Below are positions 1 through 10,000 of a DNA stretch of 64,000 nucleotides, piece by piece; within the stretch, counting starts at the first letter, position 1; each line of letters starts with the position of its first letter. The DNA is from Pseudomonadota bacterium (GTDB lineage Bacteria > Pseudomonadota > Gammaproteobacteria > Acidiferrobacterales > Acidiferrobacteraceae). The stretch lies in the NCBI GenBank assembly GCA_021795715.1, contig JAJYPD010000006.1, positions 21,023 to 85,022 on the forward strand, given 5' to 3'. The position numbers and the translations under genes were made by a program. The notes under the pieces are model-generated. The model was not told the DNA's origin and did no database searches. It was given only the letters and a program-made list of their open reading frames with translations.

Positions 1-2
1 CC

Positions 3-266
3 AAGGGAGAATGGGCGCGCCGTCTGGCCGGCAGCCCCATCAGCCGCTTTCTCGGCGAACACGTCGTGCCGCGCCGCCTGGGCGAATATGTGTGGGAGCG
101 GTGGATGCAGAAGGAGGCCCCCAAGCCGGCAATGGATCCGCGCGGGCGTGATTATCTGGCGGCACTTTATACCCCCGAGCTGGCCGCGCTCGAGGCCGAA
201 CTGGGCCGCGCGCTGCCGGAACTGCGCAGGGTCTGGTCGCCCGTGTCCATGGTGGCCACCGGCTGA
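3..266 (+). CDS. Sulfotransferase-like protein, C-terminal fragment (5' end outside window)
   Basis: An open frame runs in from the left edge and stops at 266, giving about 87 residues. Its last third has the look of a sulfotransferase C-terminus: a run of the type YxPELAALEAELGRxLPEL, which in that family follows the last helix and ends near a W. The P-loop part would lie upstream of the window, so the family call rests on the tail only. The next gene on the same strand starts 281 bases on and belongs to heme synthesis, so no operon link is evident. It could equally be another alpha-helical tail. Confidence 0.4.
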   Translation, partial: KGEWARRLAGSPISRFLGEHVVPRRLGEYVWERWMQKEAPKPAMDPRGRDYLAALYTPELAALEAELGRALPELRRVWSPVSMVATG

Positions 267-547
267 ACGGGCTTTGGCGGTCACCGGGACCGGGCGTCTG
301 GCGGTGCTGCCGGCTTCTTTGGTGATAAGAAGTGGTCTTGCTCTAATTTATGGAATGGATGGATAAAGGCCGCTGTTTAGACGGGTTCTTATTGCAATGT
401 GGCGACACTTAAACCAAAATGCTGCCCTCATATAACCTGGTATCCGTACCGCAATCCGGCCAAAGTCTGTGATCCGGCTCCACCGCCGGTGCGCAGGTGA
501 GAGCCGGGACACGGCATGCGGGTGCCTGGTGGGGTTGAAGGAGCAGC

Positions 548-1453
548 ATGGCAAAAGCGCAAGCGGGTGTCGTCGAAGGTGAAGTGACCCCCATCGTCCG
601 CCGGTTCAATGTCGGTATCCTCGTGCTCATGGCGGTGGCTGTGCTGGTCGGGCTGTGGCGCGGCTGGACCAGCCCGCTCGGTGGAGAGGCGGCGTGGGCA
701 CACGGGCTCATGGCGACCGAAGTGCTCTTTGCGGCGGCGCTCATTTTGCTTGGCAGCCTCGTCGAGGGCTTTGGTTTCGGGTTGTCGCTGGGCACGCAAT
801 GGCCTTACACGCGCAACATTTTCGTCCTGATGGTGCGCGGGGACCCCGAAGCCGCGCATCGGCTGGTGGCAACGGCGGTGGGCCTGATGGCCGTGCTGCT
901 CGTGGTTCTCGCACCGGGCACGACGACCGCGGTGGGCCTTGGTCTGATCGTCGTCACGGCACTTTTTGGCATGGGCACGCTGTATGTGTTGGCCGGACGG
1001 GCGCCGGCCTTCGTGCACGGCACGCACGGTCTGCTGGCCTACGGGGTGTTTCTGACCTATCTCGTCGCGCTGGCAGCCCCGGGGCTGCCGATCTGGCTCT
1101 ATCTCAAGGACACCATCGCGCTGCACGCCATCCTCTTTGCGGTCTTCATGGGCGGCATGGTGACCGGTCAGCGCGGCTTTGGCCGCCCCATCGGCGCGTT
1201 CTATGGTCCGCAGAAGGCGCCACAGTGGGTTTTTGTGGTGCACGCGTTCGCCGCGCTGCTCGTGATCGGGACGCTCGGCTGGCTGATGCCGGCCTACCCG
1301 GTGGCCTTCTGGCTGGTGCTGGGGCAGGCCGCTGTGGGGTTTTTCCTCTTTCAGGCGGTCAATCTGAAACCCAAGACGCCTGGTGGGGTCGTGGCGTTTC
1401 ATCAAACGGTGTCGCTGCTCATGACGACGGCGGTCGTGTTTCAGTGGAGATGA
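548..1453 (+). CDS. ctaA: Heme A synthase-like (CtaA/COX15-type) membrane protein
   Basis: A 301-residue protein with about eight hydrophobic segments. Several histidines sit at segment starts (AHGLMATE, AAHRLVATAV, HGTHGLLAY, LHAILFA, VVHAFAALL, FHQTVSLL), resembling the paired heme-ligand histidines of CtaA/COX15, which oxidises heme O to heme A for aa3-type oxidases. It is slightly shorter than usual (about 330). The next gene, 64 bases on, is ctaB, and an MFS gene follows: the ctaA-ctaB-ctaT order described for iron-oxidising Acidithiobacillus. The family call leans on this context plus the histidine pattern. The ATG at 548 follows a GAAGGAG-type ribosome site. Confidence 0.55.
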   Translation: MAKAQAGVVEGEVTPIVRRFNVGILVLMAVAVLVGLWRGWTSPLGGEAAWAHGLMATEVLFAAALILLGSLVEGFGFGLSLGTQWPYTRNIFVLMVRGDPEAAHRLVATAVGLMAVLLVVLAPGTTTAVGLGLIVVTALFGMGTLYVLAGRAPAFVHGTHGLLAYGVFLTYLVALAAPGLPIWLYLKDTIALHAILFAVFMGGMVTGQRGFGRPIGAFYGPQKAPQWVFVVHAFAALLVIGTLGWLMPAYPVAFWLVLGQAAVGFFLFQAVNLKPKTPGGVVAFHQTVSLLMTTAVVFQWR

Positions 1454-1517
1454 AGCCGGCGTAAAGGCCGCGATGGGATCGTCTGCACCCGGTCGAGTAC
1501 AGATGCGGAGAGAAGCC

Positions 1518-2477
1518 ATGATGGAAGCGAATATGCACGCAGGCGAGGGGGTTCGGAATCTCGCCGTGCCGCCGCGCTCGCCGTTTGCAACGCGGGCGCG
1601 GGACCTGCTGGTATTGTCCAAGGCACGGGTCGTGTCGATGCTCGTTTTTACGGCGGCCGTCGGCGAAGTCCTGGCGCCCGGCTTCCGTCAGCACTGGCTC
1701 GCGGCACTGGCGGGACTTGCGGGCATCGCCTTTGCCGGCGGGGCCGGCGGTGTCATCAATCAGCTGGTGGAACCGGACCTCGATCAGCACATGCGCCGCA
1801 CGCACCGGCGTCCTCTCGTCGACGGACGGATCAGCCGCGCCCAGGGCATGGCGTTTGCCGCCTTCCTGATGGTGTTGTCGATCGCCGTGCTCGCCTGGGG
1901 CACCAACATGCGGACGCTGGTTTTGACGCTCGGCGGCACGGTCGGGTATGGTGTCGTGTATACGCTGTATCTGAAACCCGCGACACCCTGGAATATCGTC
2001 TGGGGTGGTCTGGCCGGGGCCTTGCCGCCTCTCATCGGCTGGGTGGCGGTGAGCGACCGGATCGAAGCGATGCCGCTTTGGCTGGTGGCCCTCGTGTTTA
2101 CGTGGACGCCGGCGCATTTCTGGCCGCTTGCCATCTCCTGCCGCGAGGATTACGCGAAGGCCTGCATACCCATGCTGCCGGTCACGCACGGCGTGGAGCG
2201 GACGCGCCGCGAGGTGGTCCGGTATGCGCTGGCGACACTCTTGGTGAGTCTCGTGCCCGCCTACCTGGCGCACGACTGGATCTACGGAGCCGCCGCCACC
2301 GTCACCGGGGTGTGGTATTTGGCGATGACCATGCGCCTGCGCCGGATGAGTGAGGGGGCGGCCATGGACCGGTATGCGCGGCGGGTGTTTGGCATGTCGA
2401 TCAGTTATCTGTTCATCCTGTTCGCGGCCCTGGTCCTTGGGCATTTCGTGCAGATGGCGGGGCTGTCGAAAATCTGA
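1518..2477 (+). CDS. ctaB: Protoheme IX farnesyltransferase (heme O synthase)
   Basis: A 319-residue integral membrane UbiA-family prenyltransferase that adds a farnesyl group to protoheme to give heme O. The first signature region reads NQLVEPDLDQHMRRTHRRPL, matching the CtaB N-x3-D-x-D-x2-MxRTxxRPL motif. The second cytoplasmic loop carries REDYAKACIPMLPVTHG, matching the DDYxxAGIPMLPVxxG signature. An upstream in-frame start exists at 1473, but the ATG at 1518 has GGAGAG six bases before it and gives a normal N-terminus. It lies between the CtaA-like gene and an MFS gene, probably one transcript. Confidence 0.92.
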   Translation: MMEANMHAGEGVRNLAVPPRSPFATRARDLLVLSKARVVSMLVFTAAVGEVLAPGFRQHWLAALAGLAGIAFAGGAGGVINQLVEPDLDQHMRRTHRRPLVDGRISRAQGMAFAAFLMVLSIAVLAWGTNMRTLVLTLGGTVGYGVVYTLYLKPATPWNIVWGGLAGALPPLIGWVAVSDRIEAMPLWLVALVFTWTPAHFWPLAISCREDYAKACIPMLPVTHGVERTRREVVRYALATLLVSLVPAYLAHDWIYGAAATVTGVWYLAMTMRLRRMSEGAAMDRYARRVFGMSISYLFILFAALVLGHFVQMAGLSKI

Positions 2478-2500
2478 CGAACCCAAAAAGGAGCCGCATC

Positions 2501-3715
2501 GTGGCAGGAAGGGAGAAACCGGCCGGGAGTATGTCGCCCGGTGAACGGCAGGCCGTGATGGGCTTGAGCGCCATTTACATCGCGCGGATGCTCGGGCTTT
2601 TCATGCTGATGCCGGTTTTGTCTCTTGACGGCAGCCGTCTGCGGGGCGCAACGCCCTTCCTGCTCGGCCTGGCGGTGGGCATTTACGGTCTGGCGCAGGC
2701 CCTTCTGCAGTTTCCGTTCGGTTACGCCTCTGACCGCTGGGGCCGCAAGCCCGTGGTCGCCATCGGTTTGGCGCTTTTCATCGGCGGGTCCTTGCTCGGT
2801 GCATTCACGGATTCGATGATGGGCGTGGTCATCGCCCGCGTGCTGCAGGGGGCAGGCGCGGTATCCGCGGTGCTCCTTGCCATCGCCGGCGATCTGACCG
2901 CAGAGGCCAACCGCACCAAGGCGATGGCCGCCATCGGGGGGAGCATCAGTCTCGCCTATGTGCTGGGCGTGGCGTTTGGTCCGCTCATCTATGGACTGGC
3001 GGGATTGCGGGGAACCTTTCTGAGCGCCGCGGCCTTGGGTGTGGTGGCGCTGTGGGCGTTGTACCGCTGGGTGCCACCGGTTGAAACGGAGGTGCAATCC
3101 GCCACCGGCGACTGGCAGGCGGTCGCACGCGTACTGGCACGTATGCCCGTGATGACCGTCAGTGTCGGAATCTTTCTGCTGCAGATGACGCTTGGCGCGA
3201 GTTTCGTGGTGCTGTCGCCGGAATTCGTCCAGGTCCTGCACGTGTCGACGGGCCATTTGTGGCTCGTGTATGTGCCGGTTATGGTGGTCGCAGGCGCGCT
3301 CATGGTCTACCCGGTCATGAGGGCCGAGCGGAGCAAGGCGCATCTGGCTCTGCTCGCTGCAAGCGGCCTGCTGATCCTGATCGGTGCCGGTGCGGTGGCG
3401 GCGTGGCCTGGCCGGTTCTGGCCGGTGGTGGTGGCGGCGACGGTATTTTTTACCGGCTACAATCTCGCCTCGGCGCTGCTGCCGTCGATGATGAGCCGCA
3501 CCACGGGTCCGGAACTGCGTGGTGCCGTCAGCGGTGTGTATTCGGTGTTCCAGTTCATGGGCATCTTCACAGGCGCCGCCTTAGGGGGTTGGGCGCTGAG
3601 CCTCATCGGCGCCGGGGGTGTGTTCTGGATGATCGCCCTGGTCGGCCTGCTTTTGATGCTGCAAAGCGCAAGCGGCCTGTTCGTCCACGCCCGCCGCCCC
3701 GCGCCGGATTCCTGA
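2501..3715 (+). CDS. MFS transporter, YajR-like, in the heme A cassette (CtaT-type)
   Basis: A 404-residue 12-TM major facilitator. The loop between TM2 and TM3 has DRWGRKPVVA, the classic MFS motif A, and the N-terminus (GERQAVMGLSAIYIARMLGLFMLM) resembles E. coli YajR but without its C-terminal ferredoxin-like YAM domain. A GTG start at 2501 follows AAAAGGAG by eight bases. It starts 23 bases after ctaB. In Acidithiobacillus an MFS gene at this place is called ctaT; its substrate is unknown. A short hairpin with a CGGCCG stem (3717-3732) follows the stop. Confidence 0.82.
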   Translation: MAGREKPAGSMSPGERQAVMGLSAIYIARMLGLFMLMPVLSLDGSRLRGATPFLLGLAVGIYGLAQALLQFPFGYASDRWGRKPVVAIGLALFIGGSLLGAFTDSMMGVVIARVLQGAGAVSAVLLAIAGDLTAEANRTKAMAAIGGSISLAYVLGVAFGPLIYGLAGLRGTFLSAAALGVVALWALYRWVPPVETEVQSATGDWQAVARVLARMPVMTVSVGIFLLQMTLGASFVVLSPEFVQVLHVSTGHLWLVYVPVMVVAGALMVYPVMRAERSKAHLALLAASGLLILIGAGAVAAWPGRFWPVVVAATVFFTGYNLASALLPSMMSRTTGPELRGAVSGVYSVFQFMGIFTGAALGGWALSLIGAGGVFWMIALVGLLLMLQSASGLFVHARRPAPDS

Positions 3716-3877
3716 CCGGCCGCGTCCGGCCGCGGTCTTACCTTCTTCGGCAGGTCCCGTCAGGGCGGCCTTTCTGCCTTGCTGGCTAAGAGACCTCACG
3801 CCATAATGCCTTCAGAAGACGGACCGGTACGGCGGCCATCGTGACTGGCTCGGCAAAAAACAACCAAGGGGGATCCT

Positions 3878-4165
3878 ATGCCGGCATTCATCACTGCGCT
3901 CTTTGATTTTTCCTTCGAAAACTTCATTACGCCCAAGCTTGTCGGCGTCATCTACGCACTCGAGCTGCTGGCAAGTGTCGTGGCCTGGATCATGTTCGGA
4001 GTCGACGGCTTTACGGGGGGTATCCTGCGCGGTATCTTCCAGATGTTTATTCTCGCGCCCATCGGTTTTGGGATCACCGTCATCTTCGTGCGCGTGACGC
4101 TCGAACTCTTTATCGCCATCTTCAAGATCGCCGAACACACCCGCGCGCTGATCGAGAAACCCTAA
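3878..4165 (+). CDS. DUF4282 small membrane protein
   Basis: A 95-residue protein that matches the DUF4282 family pattern: a short FDFSFENFITPK lead, then two hydrophobic segments (about residues 22-42 and 55-85) ending in a charged tail (IAEHTRALIEKP). AAGGGGG precedes the ATG by five bases. DUF4282 proteins have no established role. It is monocistronic here, with about 160 bases after the MFS gene and about 285 before the efflux operon. Confidence 0.75.
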   Translation: MPAFITALFDFSFENFITPKLVGVIYALELLASVVAWIMFGVDGFTGGILRGIFQMFILAPIGFGITVIFVRVTLELFIAIFKIAEHTRALIEKP

Positions 4166-4294
4166 ACCGCCGGTCAGAGCCGCCGCGCAACCCAAAGCCG
4201 TATCCATGGCCGCCCCCGGATCTGGCCGCATGGCTCTGGTGGCGCCGTTTTGCCAAAGGGCAGGCCGACCGGGGACCTGTCGTCGTGCCGCAAA

Positions 4295-4322
4295 CCACGG
4301 TAACGACAATTTGTTACCGTGG
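4295..4322. promoter_or_regulatory. Perfect 10-bp inverted repeat, probable operator of the RND efflux operon
   Basis: CCACGGTAAC, an 8-base spacer, then GTTACCGTGG. No T-tract follows on either strand, so a terminator is unlikely. Its right arm covers the place where a -35 box would sit relative to the extended -10 at 4337-4345, as expected for a repressor site (TetR or MarR class, inferred). No regulator gene is adjacent. Confidence 0.5.
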
Positions 4323-4336
4323 CAGCGGGGCTGGGC

Positions 4337-4345
4337 TGTTATGAT
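4337..4345 (+). promoter_or_regulatory. Extended -10 promoter element for the efflux operon
   Basis: TGTTATGAT matches the extended -10 form TGnTATAAT with one mismatch. It lies about 100 bases before the outer membrane factor gene. The -35 region falls inside the palindrome at 4295-4322. Confidence 0.45.
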
Positions 4346-4450
4346 TCCCGGGCAATGTCCAGGGTTTCCCGGCATCCTCGCGCGGGGCGGGCTGCGCATG
4401 CAAACGACACGGTAAGGCGCGTTGGCGACCGGATGGATTGGGAAGGTGGT

Positions 4451-5917
4451 GTGGCGCAGTGGACTGTGAAAAGCCGGTGGCGGGCCCTCCTGGCGATGCT
4501 GGTGGTCGGGGCGGGGTGCGTCGTCGCGCCGCCCAGCGCAGCGGGCATTTTCCAGGGGTTGTGGTCAGATCCGCTCTCCACCCAGGATCTGGCGGTTCCC
4601 GGCCCGGGGCAGGTCTGGGCCCGCCGCCCGCAGGGTCTGCCAAAGACTCAGTCGCCGCCGCCCGTCACCTTTGCCGGACCCATGAGTCTTGCGGCGCTGA
4701 CGGCGTTTGCGCTCGCCCACAATCCGGCGACCCGTGTGGCGTTCGCCAACCTGCAGGCGGCAGCTTACGGTCTTGGGGTCGCGGATTCCGCCTACTTCCC
4801 GACGCTCACCTTTGCGGACAGCGCCACCCGGACCCAGGCCAATACGACCGCGGGATTTGCGATTCCGATCCAGAATGTGAATTCCGGTGCACTGTCACTC
4901 AGTTATGTCCTGCTCGATTTCGGGGCGCGCGCGGCGCAGCGCGAACAGGCGCTGGCGCAGATCTATGTGTCCGGTTTTGACAACAACAGCGCGCTGCAGG
5001 CGGTGGCGCTTGCGGTCACGCAGAATTATTACCAGCTGATCGGCCAACAGGCGCTGGTCCGCGCCTACCGCCAGACGGTACGTGAAGACCAGGCGAGCCT
5101 CGATGCGGCACGAATCAAGCAGCAATCGGGACTTGCCACGATCAGCGATGTGCTGCAGGCGCGCGCGGCGCTCGCGCAAGCCCAATCGGATTGGATCGCC
5201 GCGCAGGCGCAAATGCGCGCGGATATGGGAGGGCTCGCAGAGTCGTGCGGACTGCCAGCCGACGAAACGGTGCCGGTCATGCCGCTTGATGTGTCCGAGA
5301 TGCCACCGCTGGTTGCACCCTCCCTGCGCTCACTCATCCGCCGCGCGCAGCAAAACAATCCCGGGATACTCGCCTCGAGCGCGCAGATCCTGGCGAGCCG
5401 GGCGACCGTGCAAGCGGATGAGGCCGCAGGACTGCCCAGCATTGTCGTCACCGGCACGGCCGGCAAGCGGTTCCAGGCGAGTCTTGGGCCTTCGCAGAAC
5501 TGGTCGGTCAGTGTGAATGTGCGCGTGCCGATATTTGGCGGCTTCAAGGATACCTACCAGATCCAGCAGGCCCGTGCCGGGGAGCGCAGCGCGCAGGCTT
5601 CACTTGCCGAGGAGACACAGAAGATCGACATGATGGTGTATCAGGATTACGAAACGGTTCTGGGGGCGCGGGCGGCGGCGGGAGCGGCGCGGCTTGCGGT
5701 TCAGAGCGCGCGCGCCTCGCTCACCGCCATCAAGGCGCAGTACAAGGTGGGGCTGGCGACCATGCTGGCCGTTCTGACGGCGCAGGCGGCGCTGACGACG
5801 GCCGAGCAGACGGCCATACAGGACGTGACCACCGCCTACGTGCAGCTTGCCAATCTTGCCGACGCGCTCGGTTACATTGGGCTGCCGGCGCAGGCGGCGC
5901 TGAAGGGGGCATCGTGA
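4451..5917 (+). CDS. Outer membrane efflux protein (TolC/NodT family)
   Basis: A protein of about 488 residues with an N-terminal hydrophobic signal segment and two TolC-type repeats (OEP domains), the second beginning near SLRSLIRRAQQNNPGILASSAQ. Alanine- and glutamine-rich helices form the periplasmic tunnel. The GTG at 4451 has GGAAGG five bases upstream; an ATG at 4433 would add six residues. It is the first gene of a tripartite exporter. Its stop overlaps the adaptor start by four bases (GTGA), so the genes are translationally coupled. Confidence 0.85.
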   Translation: MAQWTVKSRWRALLAMLVVGAGCVVAPPSAAGIFQGLWSDPLSTQDLAVPGPGQVWARRPQGLPKTQSPPPVTFAGPMSLAALTAFALAHNPATRVAFANLQAAAYGLGVADSAYFPTLTFADSATRTQANTTAGFAIPIQNVNSGALSLSYVLLDFGARAAQREQALAQIYVSGFDNNSALQAVALAVTQNYYQLIGQQALVRAYRQTVREDQASLDAARIKQQSGLATISDVLQARAALAQAQSDWIAAQAQMRADMGGLAESCGLPADETVPVMPLDVSEMPPLVAPSLRSLIRRAQQNNPGILASSAQILASRATVQADEAAGLPSIVVTGTAGKRFQASLGPSQNWSVSVNVRVPIFGGFKDTYQIQQARAGERSAQASLAEETQKIDMMVYQDYETVLGARAAAGAARLAVQSARASLTAIKAQYKVGLATMLAVLTAQAALTTAEQTAIQDVTTAYVQLANLADALGYIGLPAQAALKGAS

Positions 5918-7011
5918 AAAACGGCATGATCGGGCGGGCCTTGTGGGCCGTGGCGGCGGCATCGTTGCTGGGCGGATGTCATGGTCACCAGGGCGCCAAG
6001 GCGCAGGCGGTCTCCGTACAGACCATGGCGGTACGCCAGGGTGAGCTGGATCTGACCGTACGCACCCTGGGGCAGGCGATCGCGTCCCAGAGCGTGACGA
6101 TCGTGCCCCAGGTCACCGGCATTCTGGAGAAGGTCGCCATACATTCGGGAGACAAGGTGAAAGCCGGGCAGCTCCTCTACCAGATCGACCCGCGGCCGGC
6201 GCAGGCGCAGGTCGCCCAGGCACAGGCCAATCTGCGGGGTGCGATCGCACAGATGAAATACGATGCGGCCCAGGTCAAGGCGTACATGCCGCTCGTCCGC
6301 AAGGATTACGTGACGCAACAGACCTTCCAGCAGGCGCAGGAGCAGGCGCAAAGCGCGCGTGCTGCAGTGGCCGCCGACCGGGCCGCATTGCGCAATGCCG
6401 AACTGCTTTTGGCGGACACGACGATCCGGGCGCCGATCGCGGGGCGGGTGGGCCTTTTGACGATCAAGGCCGGCAGCCTGGTCGCGGCCGATAGCACGGT
6501 GTTGACGACAATCAACGCCACCCACCCCATGGACGTGCAGTTCAGCCTGCCGGAGCACTATCTGGGGGCATTGCGCGCGGGGCTTGTCAGCCAGCGGCCG
6601 CTGGTGACCGTGTGGAGCGACACGGATGGCACGCAACTCGGCCGCGGACCGATCGCCGCCATCGACAATACCGTCGACAATGCGTCGGCGACGGTCACCG
6701 CGCGGGCGGTGCTGGCCAACCGGGGCGACCGGCTGTGGCCGGACGAATACCTGCAGGTCGTGATGACCTACCGCGTCCTGAGTGATGCCCTGCTCATTGC
6801 GCGGGGGGCCCTGCAGCAGGGCGAAGCGGGTCCTTTTGTGTACGTCGTGCAGGCGGGACACGCCGTCATGCACGCGGTGACCTTCAGGGGTGAAAGCCGG
6901 AAATGGGTCGGCGTCAGCGGCATCACCGCCGGCACCCCCGTCATCGTGGATCCTCCAACACGCCTGCATCCGGGTTCTGCGGTAATCGTGCGCGGCGGTC
7001 ACGCGGCATGA
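5914..7011 (+). CDS. RND efflux periplasmic adaptor (membrane fusion lipoprotein)
   Basis: A 365-residue HlyD/AcrA-type adaptor. The N-terminus has a lipobox (SLLGGC) giving a lipid-anchored periplasmic protein. A lipoyl-like half-motif (VTGILEKVAIHSGDKVKAGQ) and its partner (ADTTIRAPIAGRVGLL) flank an alpha-helical hairpin of about 80 residues, followed by beta-barrel and membrane-proximal domains. It resembles MdtA-type adaptors. The start is GTG at 5914, overlapping the previous stop. The pump gene begins at 7008, again overlapping (ATGA). Confidence 0.9.
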   Translation: MKNGMIGRALWAVAAASLLGGCHGHQGAKAQAVSVQTMAVRQGELDLTVRTLGQAIASQSVTIVPQVTGILEKVAIHSGDKVKAGQLLYQIDPRPAQAQVAQAQANLRGAIAQMKYDAAQVKAYMPLVRKDYVTQQTFQQAQEQAQSARAAVAADRAALRNAELLLADTTIRAPIAGRVGLLTIKAGSLVAADSTVLTTINATHPMDVQFSLPEHYLGALRAGLVSQRPLVTVWSDTDGTQLGRGPIAAIDNTVDNASATVTARAVLANRGDRLWPDEYLQVVMTYRVLSDALLIARGALQQGEAGPFVYVVQAGHAVMHAVTFRGESRKWVGVSGITAGTPVIVDPPTRLHPGSAVIVRGGHAA

Positions 7012-10000
7012 ATCTGTCGGCGCCATTCATCAGGCGGCCGGTTGCCACCACGGTGCTGGCGGTGGCGCTGGCGCTGCTTGGGCTGCTCGCCTACTGGCGC
7101 TTGCCGATGGCGCTTTTGCCCAATGTGAGTTTTCCGACGGTTCTGGTGACCGCCAGTCTGCCGGGCGCAAGCCCCGAGACGATGTCGAGCGCTGTGGCCA
7201 CGCCGCTTGAACGGCAGTTTTCAAGCATACCGGACCTGCAGTCCATGAGTGCCGTCAGTCAGAACGGTTCGACCCGGGTGATCCTCCAGTTCGCGCTCAG
7301 TACGTCACCGATGGCCGCGGTGCAGCAGGTCTCGAACGCCGTGGCGCAGGCACAGCACTTTCTGCCGTCAGGCATGCCCACTCCACCCCTTGTCAAGAAT
7401 CTGAACCCTGCGGCGCAGCCGATCCTGTATTTGAGCCTATCGGCACCCAACATGCCGCTTTACCAGCTGGACCGTTATGCCCAGACACAGGTGGCGACCT
7501 CCCTGGCGACGGTTCCGGGGGTGGCGAACGTCGAGGTGTTTGGTGCCAAGACCTATGCCGTGCGCATCTACGTCAATCCATTCGCGCTGGCGGCGCGCGG
7601 CATGAGCCTTGAGGCGGTGCAGACGGCGCTGGCCGCCGCCAACGTCAATCTGCCGCAGGGCACGATCGAGGGCGCCGACCGCAATCTGGCAGCCGACGTG
7701 CACGGTCAGCTGCACACGGCGAGGGCTTTCAATCATCTCGTGCTGGCCTACGAGAACGGCCATCCCGTGCCGTTGAGCGCGGTCGGCCATGCCGAAGACA
7801 GCACCCAGTACAATCTGCAAAAGACCTGGGTGAACGGCCGACCCGGCATCGTTCTGGCCGTCGTGCGGCAAGCCGGCAGCAACACCGTAGCCATTGCCCA
7901 CGGTATCCAGGCGCTGATTCCCATCCTGAAGCGGGCGGCCCCGGGTGGTGCAGCGCTGCATGTGATCTTCAATGATGCCAACTACATCGATGCGGCGGCC
8001 CACGAGGTATTTTTCACGCTGGCGCTTGCCAGCCTGCTGGTGGCCGGGGTCATGTGGATGTTTCTGCGGCGTGGCTCATCTACCCTCATAGGGGCCCTGG
8101 CGATTCCGTTGTCGCTTGCCGGCACATTCATTGTCATGATGGTGCTCGGTTACAGTCTGAATACGCTGACGCTGCTGGCATTGACACTGGCTGTGGGTTT
8201 TGTTGTCGATGACGCGGTGGTGATGCTCGAAAACATCAACCGGCATCTCGAGCGCGGAGAGACCGCGCATGTGGCGGCCCTGCGCGGCAGTCAGGAGATC
8301 GGCTTTACCGTACTGTCGATGACTGTTTCCCTTGCGATCATCTTTTTACCCCTGATCCTGCTGGGCGGGTTCGTCGGTCATCTGTTTGCCGCCTTCGGTG
8401 TGACCATATCCGTGGTCATCCTGGTCTCGGGGCTGGTGGCGCTGACCGTGACACCGATGCTGTCGAGCCGTTTTCTGCGCGCGGGCACGAAGGAGGATGG
8501 CGCCTTTCAGCGCCTGTTCAATCGCAGCCAGGAACTTTATGTGCGCTCGCTTGAGACGGCGCTGCGCCGCAAGGGGCTTACCGTCAGTCTCGCCGGCCTG
8601 ACCCTGATCGGCAGCCTGGGCCTTGGCATCATCGTCCACAAGGCGTTCTTGCCAAACGAGGATTCCGGCACGCTTAATGTCAACATCGAATATCCGCCGG
8701 GTGTGAGCTTTGCGCGTGCCGCCGCCGAGCAGCAGCGGATCGTTGCGGTTTTCCGGGCCAACCCCCACGTATTGTCGGTGGTGTCGTCGGTGGGTCAGGG
8801 GCCGGGCGCCTTCGCGTCGGCCAACGCCGGACACTGTTTCATCCGCATCCGGCCCGATTACGCGCGCCACGCGGCGGCGCTGACAGAGGCGCTGCGCCGG
8901 GCCACCAGATCTTTTTACGATGCCCAGATCGTTTTTCAGGGGGCACCGGGCGCCAACGCCGGTACGGCGGACATCAATGGGGATTATGCCTACGAGCTGG
9001 TCGGGGAAAGCTGGCGGCAACTCGATGCGGCGACTGCGCAGCTGACACGCGCGCTGCGCGCCATACCCCGGCTGGTGTCGGTCAATAACAGCCTGGAAAG
9101 CCGCAACCCGCAAGTCTCCGTGGAGATCGACCGGGGCCGCGCCGCAGCCCTCGGGGTGACGCCCGAGGCGATTGAAAAGACCCTGGGACTGGCCTTCGGC
9201 GGCACACAGGTGGGCATGATCTACGGCGCATCCGATCAGTATGAAGTGCTGATGGAGCTGTCGCGCCGTTACCAGGACAATCTTGCGGCGCTTGCGACAT
9301 TGACTGTGCCGTCCTTGACCGGAACGCTGGTGCCATTGACGGCCGTGACCCGCCAACGCTATTCGGCCGCGCCGCTGGAGCTCGATCAGCACGGCGGGTT
9401 GCCGTCGACCACCATATCGTTCGACCTCGCGCCGGGTGTCACCCTAGGGCAGGCGGTCGGCCTCGTCCAGGCAACCGCCGCCAAGGTGTTGCCGGCGGGA
9501 GTCACGGGGCGCTTTGGCGGCAACGCGGCGCTGTTTCGTGCGTCGTTCCAGGCCTTGCCGTTTTTGCTTTTGACCACGGTGCTGCTCATCTACGTGGTGC
9601 TCGCCATCCTCTATGAGCATTTCATCCACCCGTTGACGATTCTTACGGCCTTGCCGCTCGCCGCTTTCGGGGCGCTCGCCTCGCTCTATCTGACCGGCCT
9701 GCCTCTTGATCTCTACAGTTTCATCGGCATCATCATGCTGCTTGGTCTGGTGAAGAAAAACGGCATCATTCTCGTGGACTTCGCGCTGTCGCGGCGGCGC
9801 GAGGGGGCGTCCCCGCGCGAAGCCATCGTGGAGGCCTGCGCGATCCGCTACCGGCCGATCATGATGACGACGTTCGCCGCGATCCTGGGCGTTTTGCCGA
9901 TCGCGATCGGTTTTGGGGCAGGCTCCCAGACGCGTGTGCCGCTTGGGGTGGCGGTGCTCGGCGGGTTGGTTTTCTCGCAGTTTTTGACCCTCTATGTGAC

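Noticed and set aside
428..1621. Long minus-strand open frame of 397 codons over ctaA
   Set aside because: Antisense shadow of a GC-rich gene: Arg/His/Gln-rich product without family resemblance, while the plus strand encodes clear membrane proteins. The same applies to long antisense frames over tig/clpP (22382-24019) and over the GGDEF-EAL gene (17864-19063).
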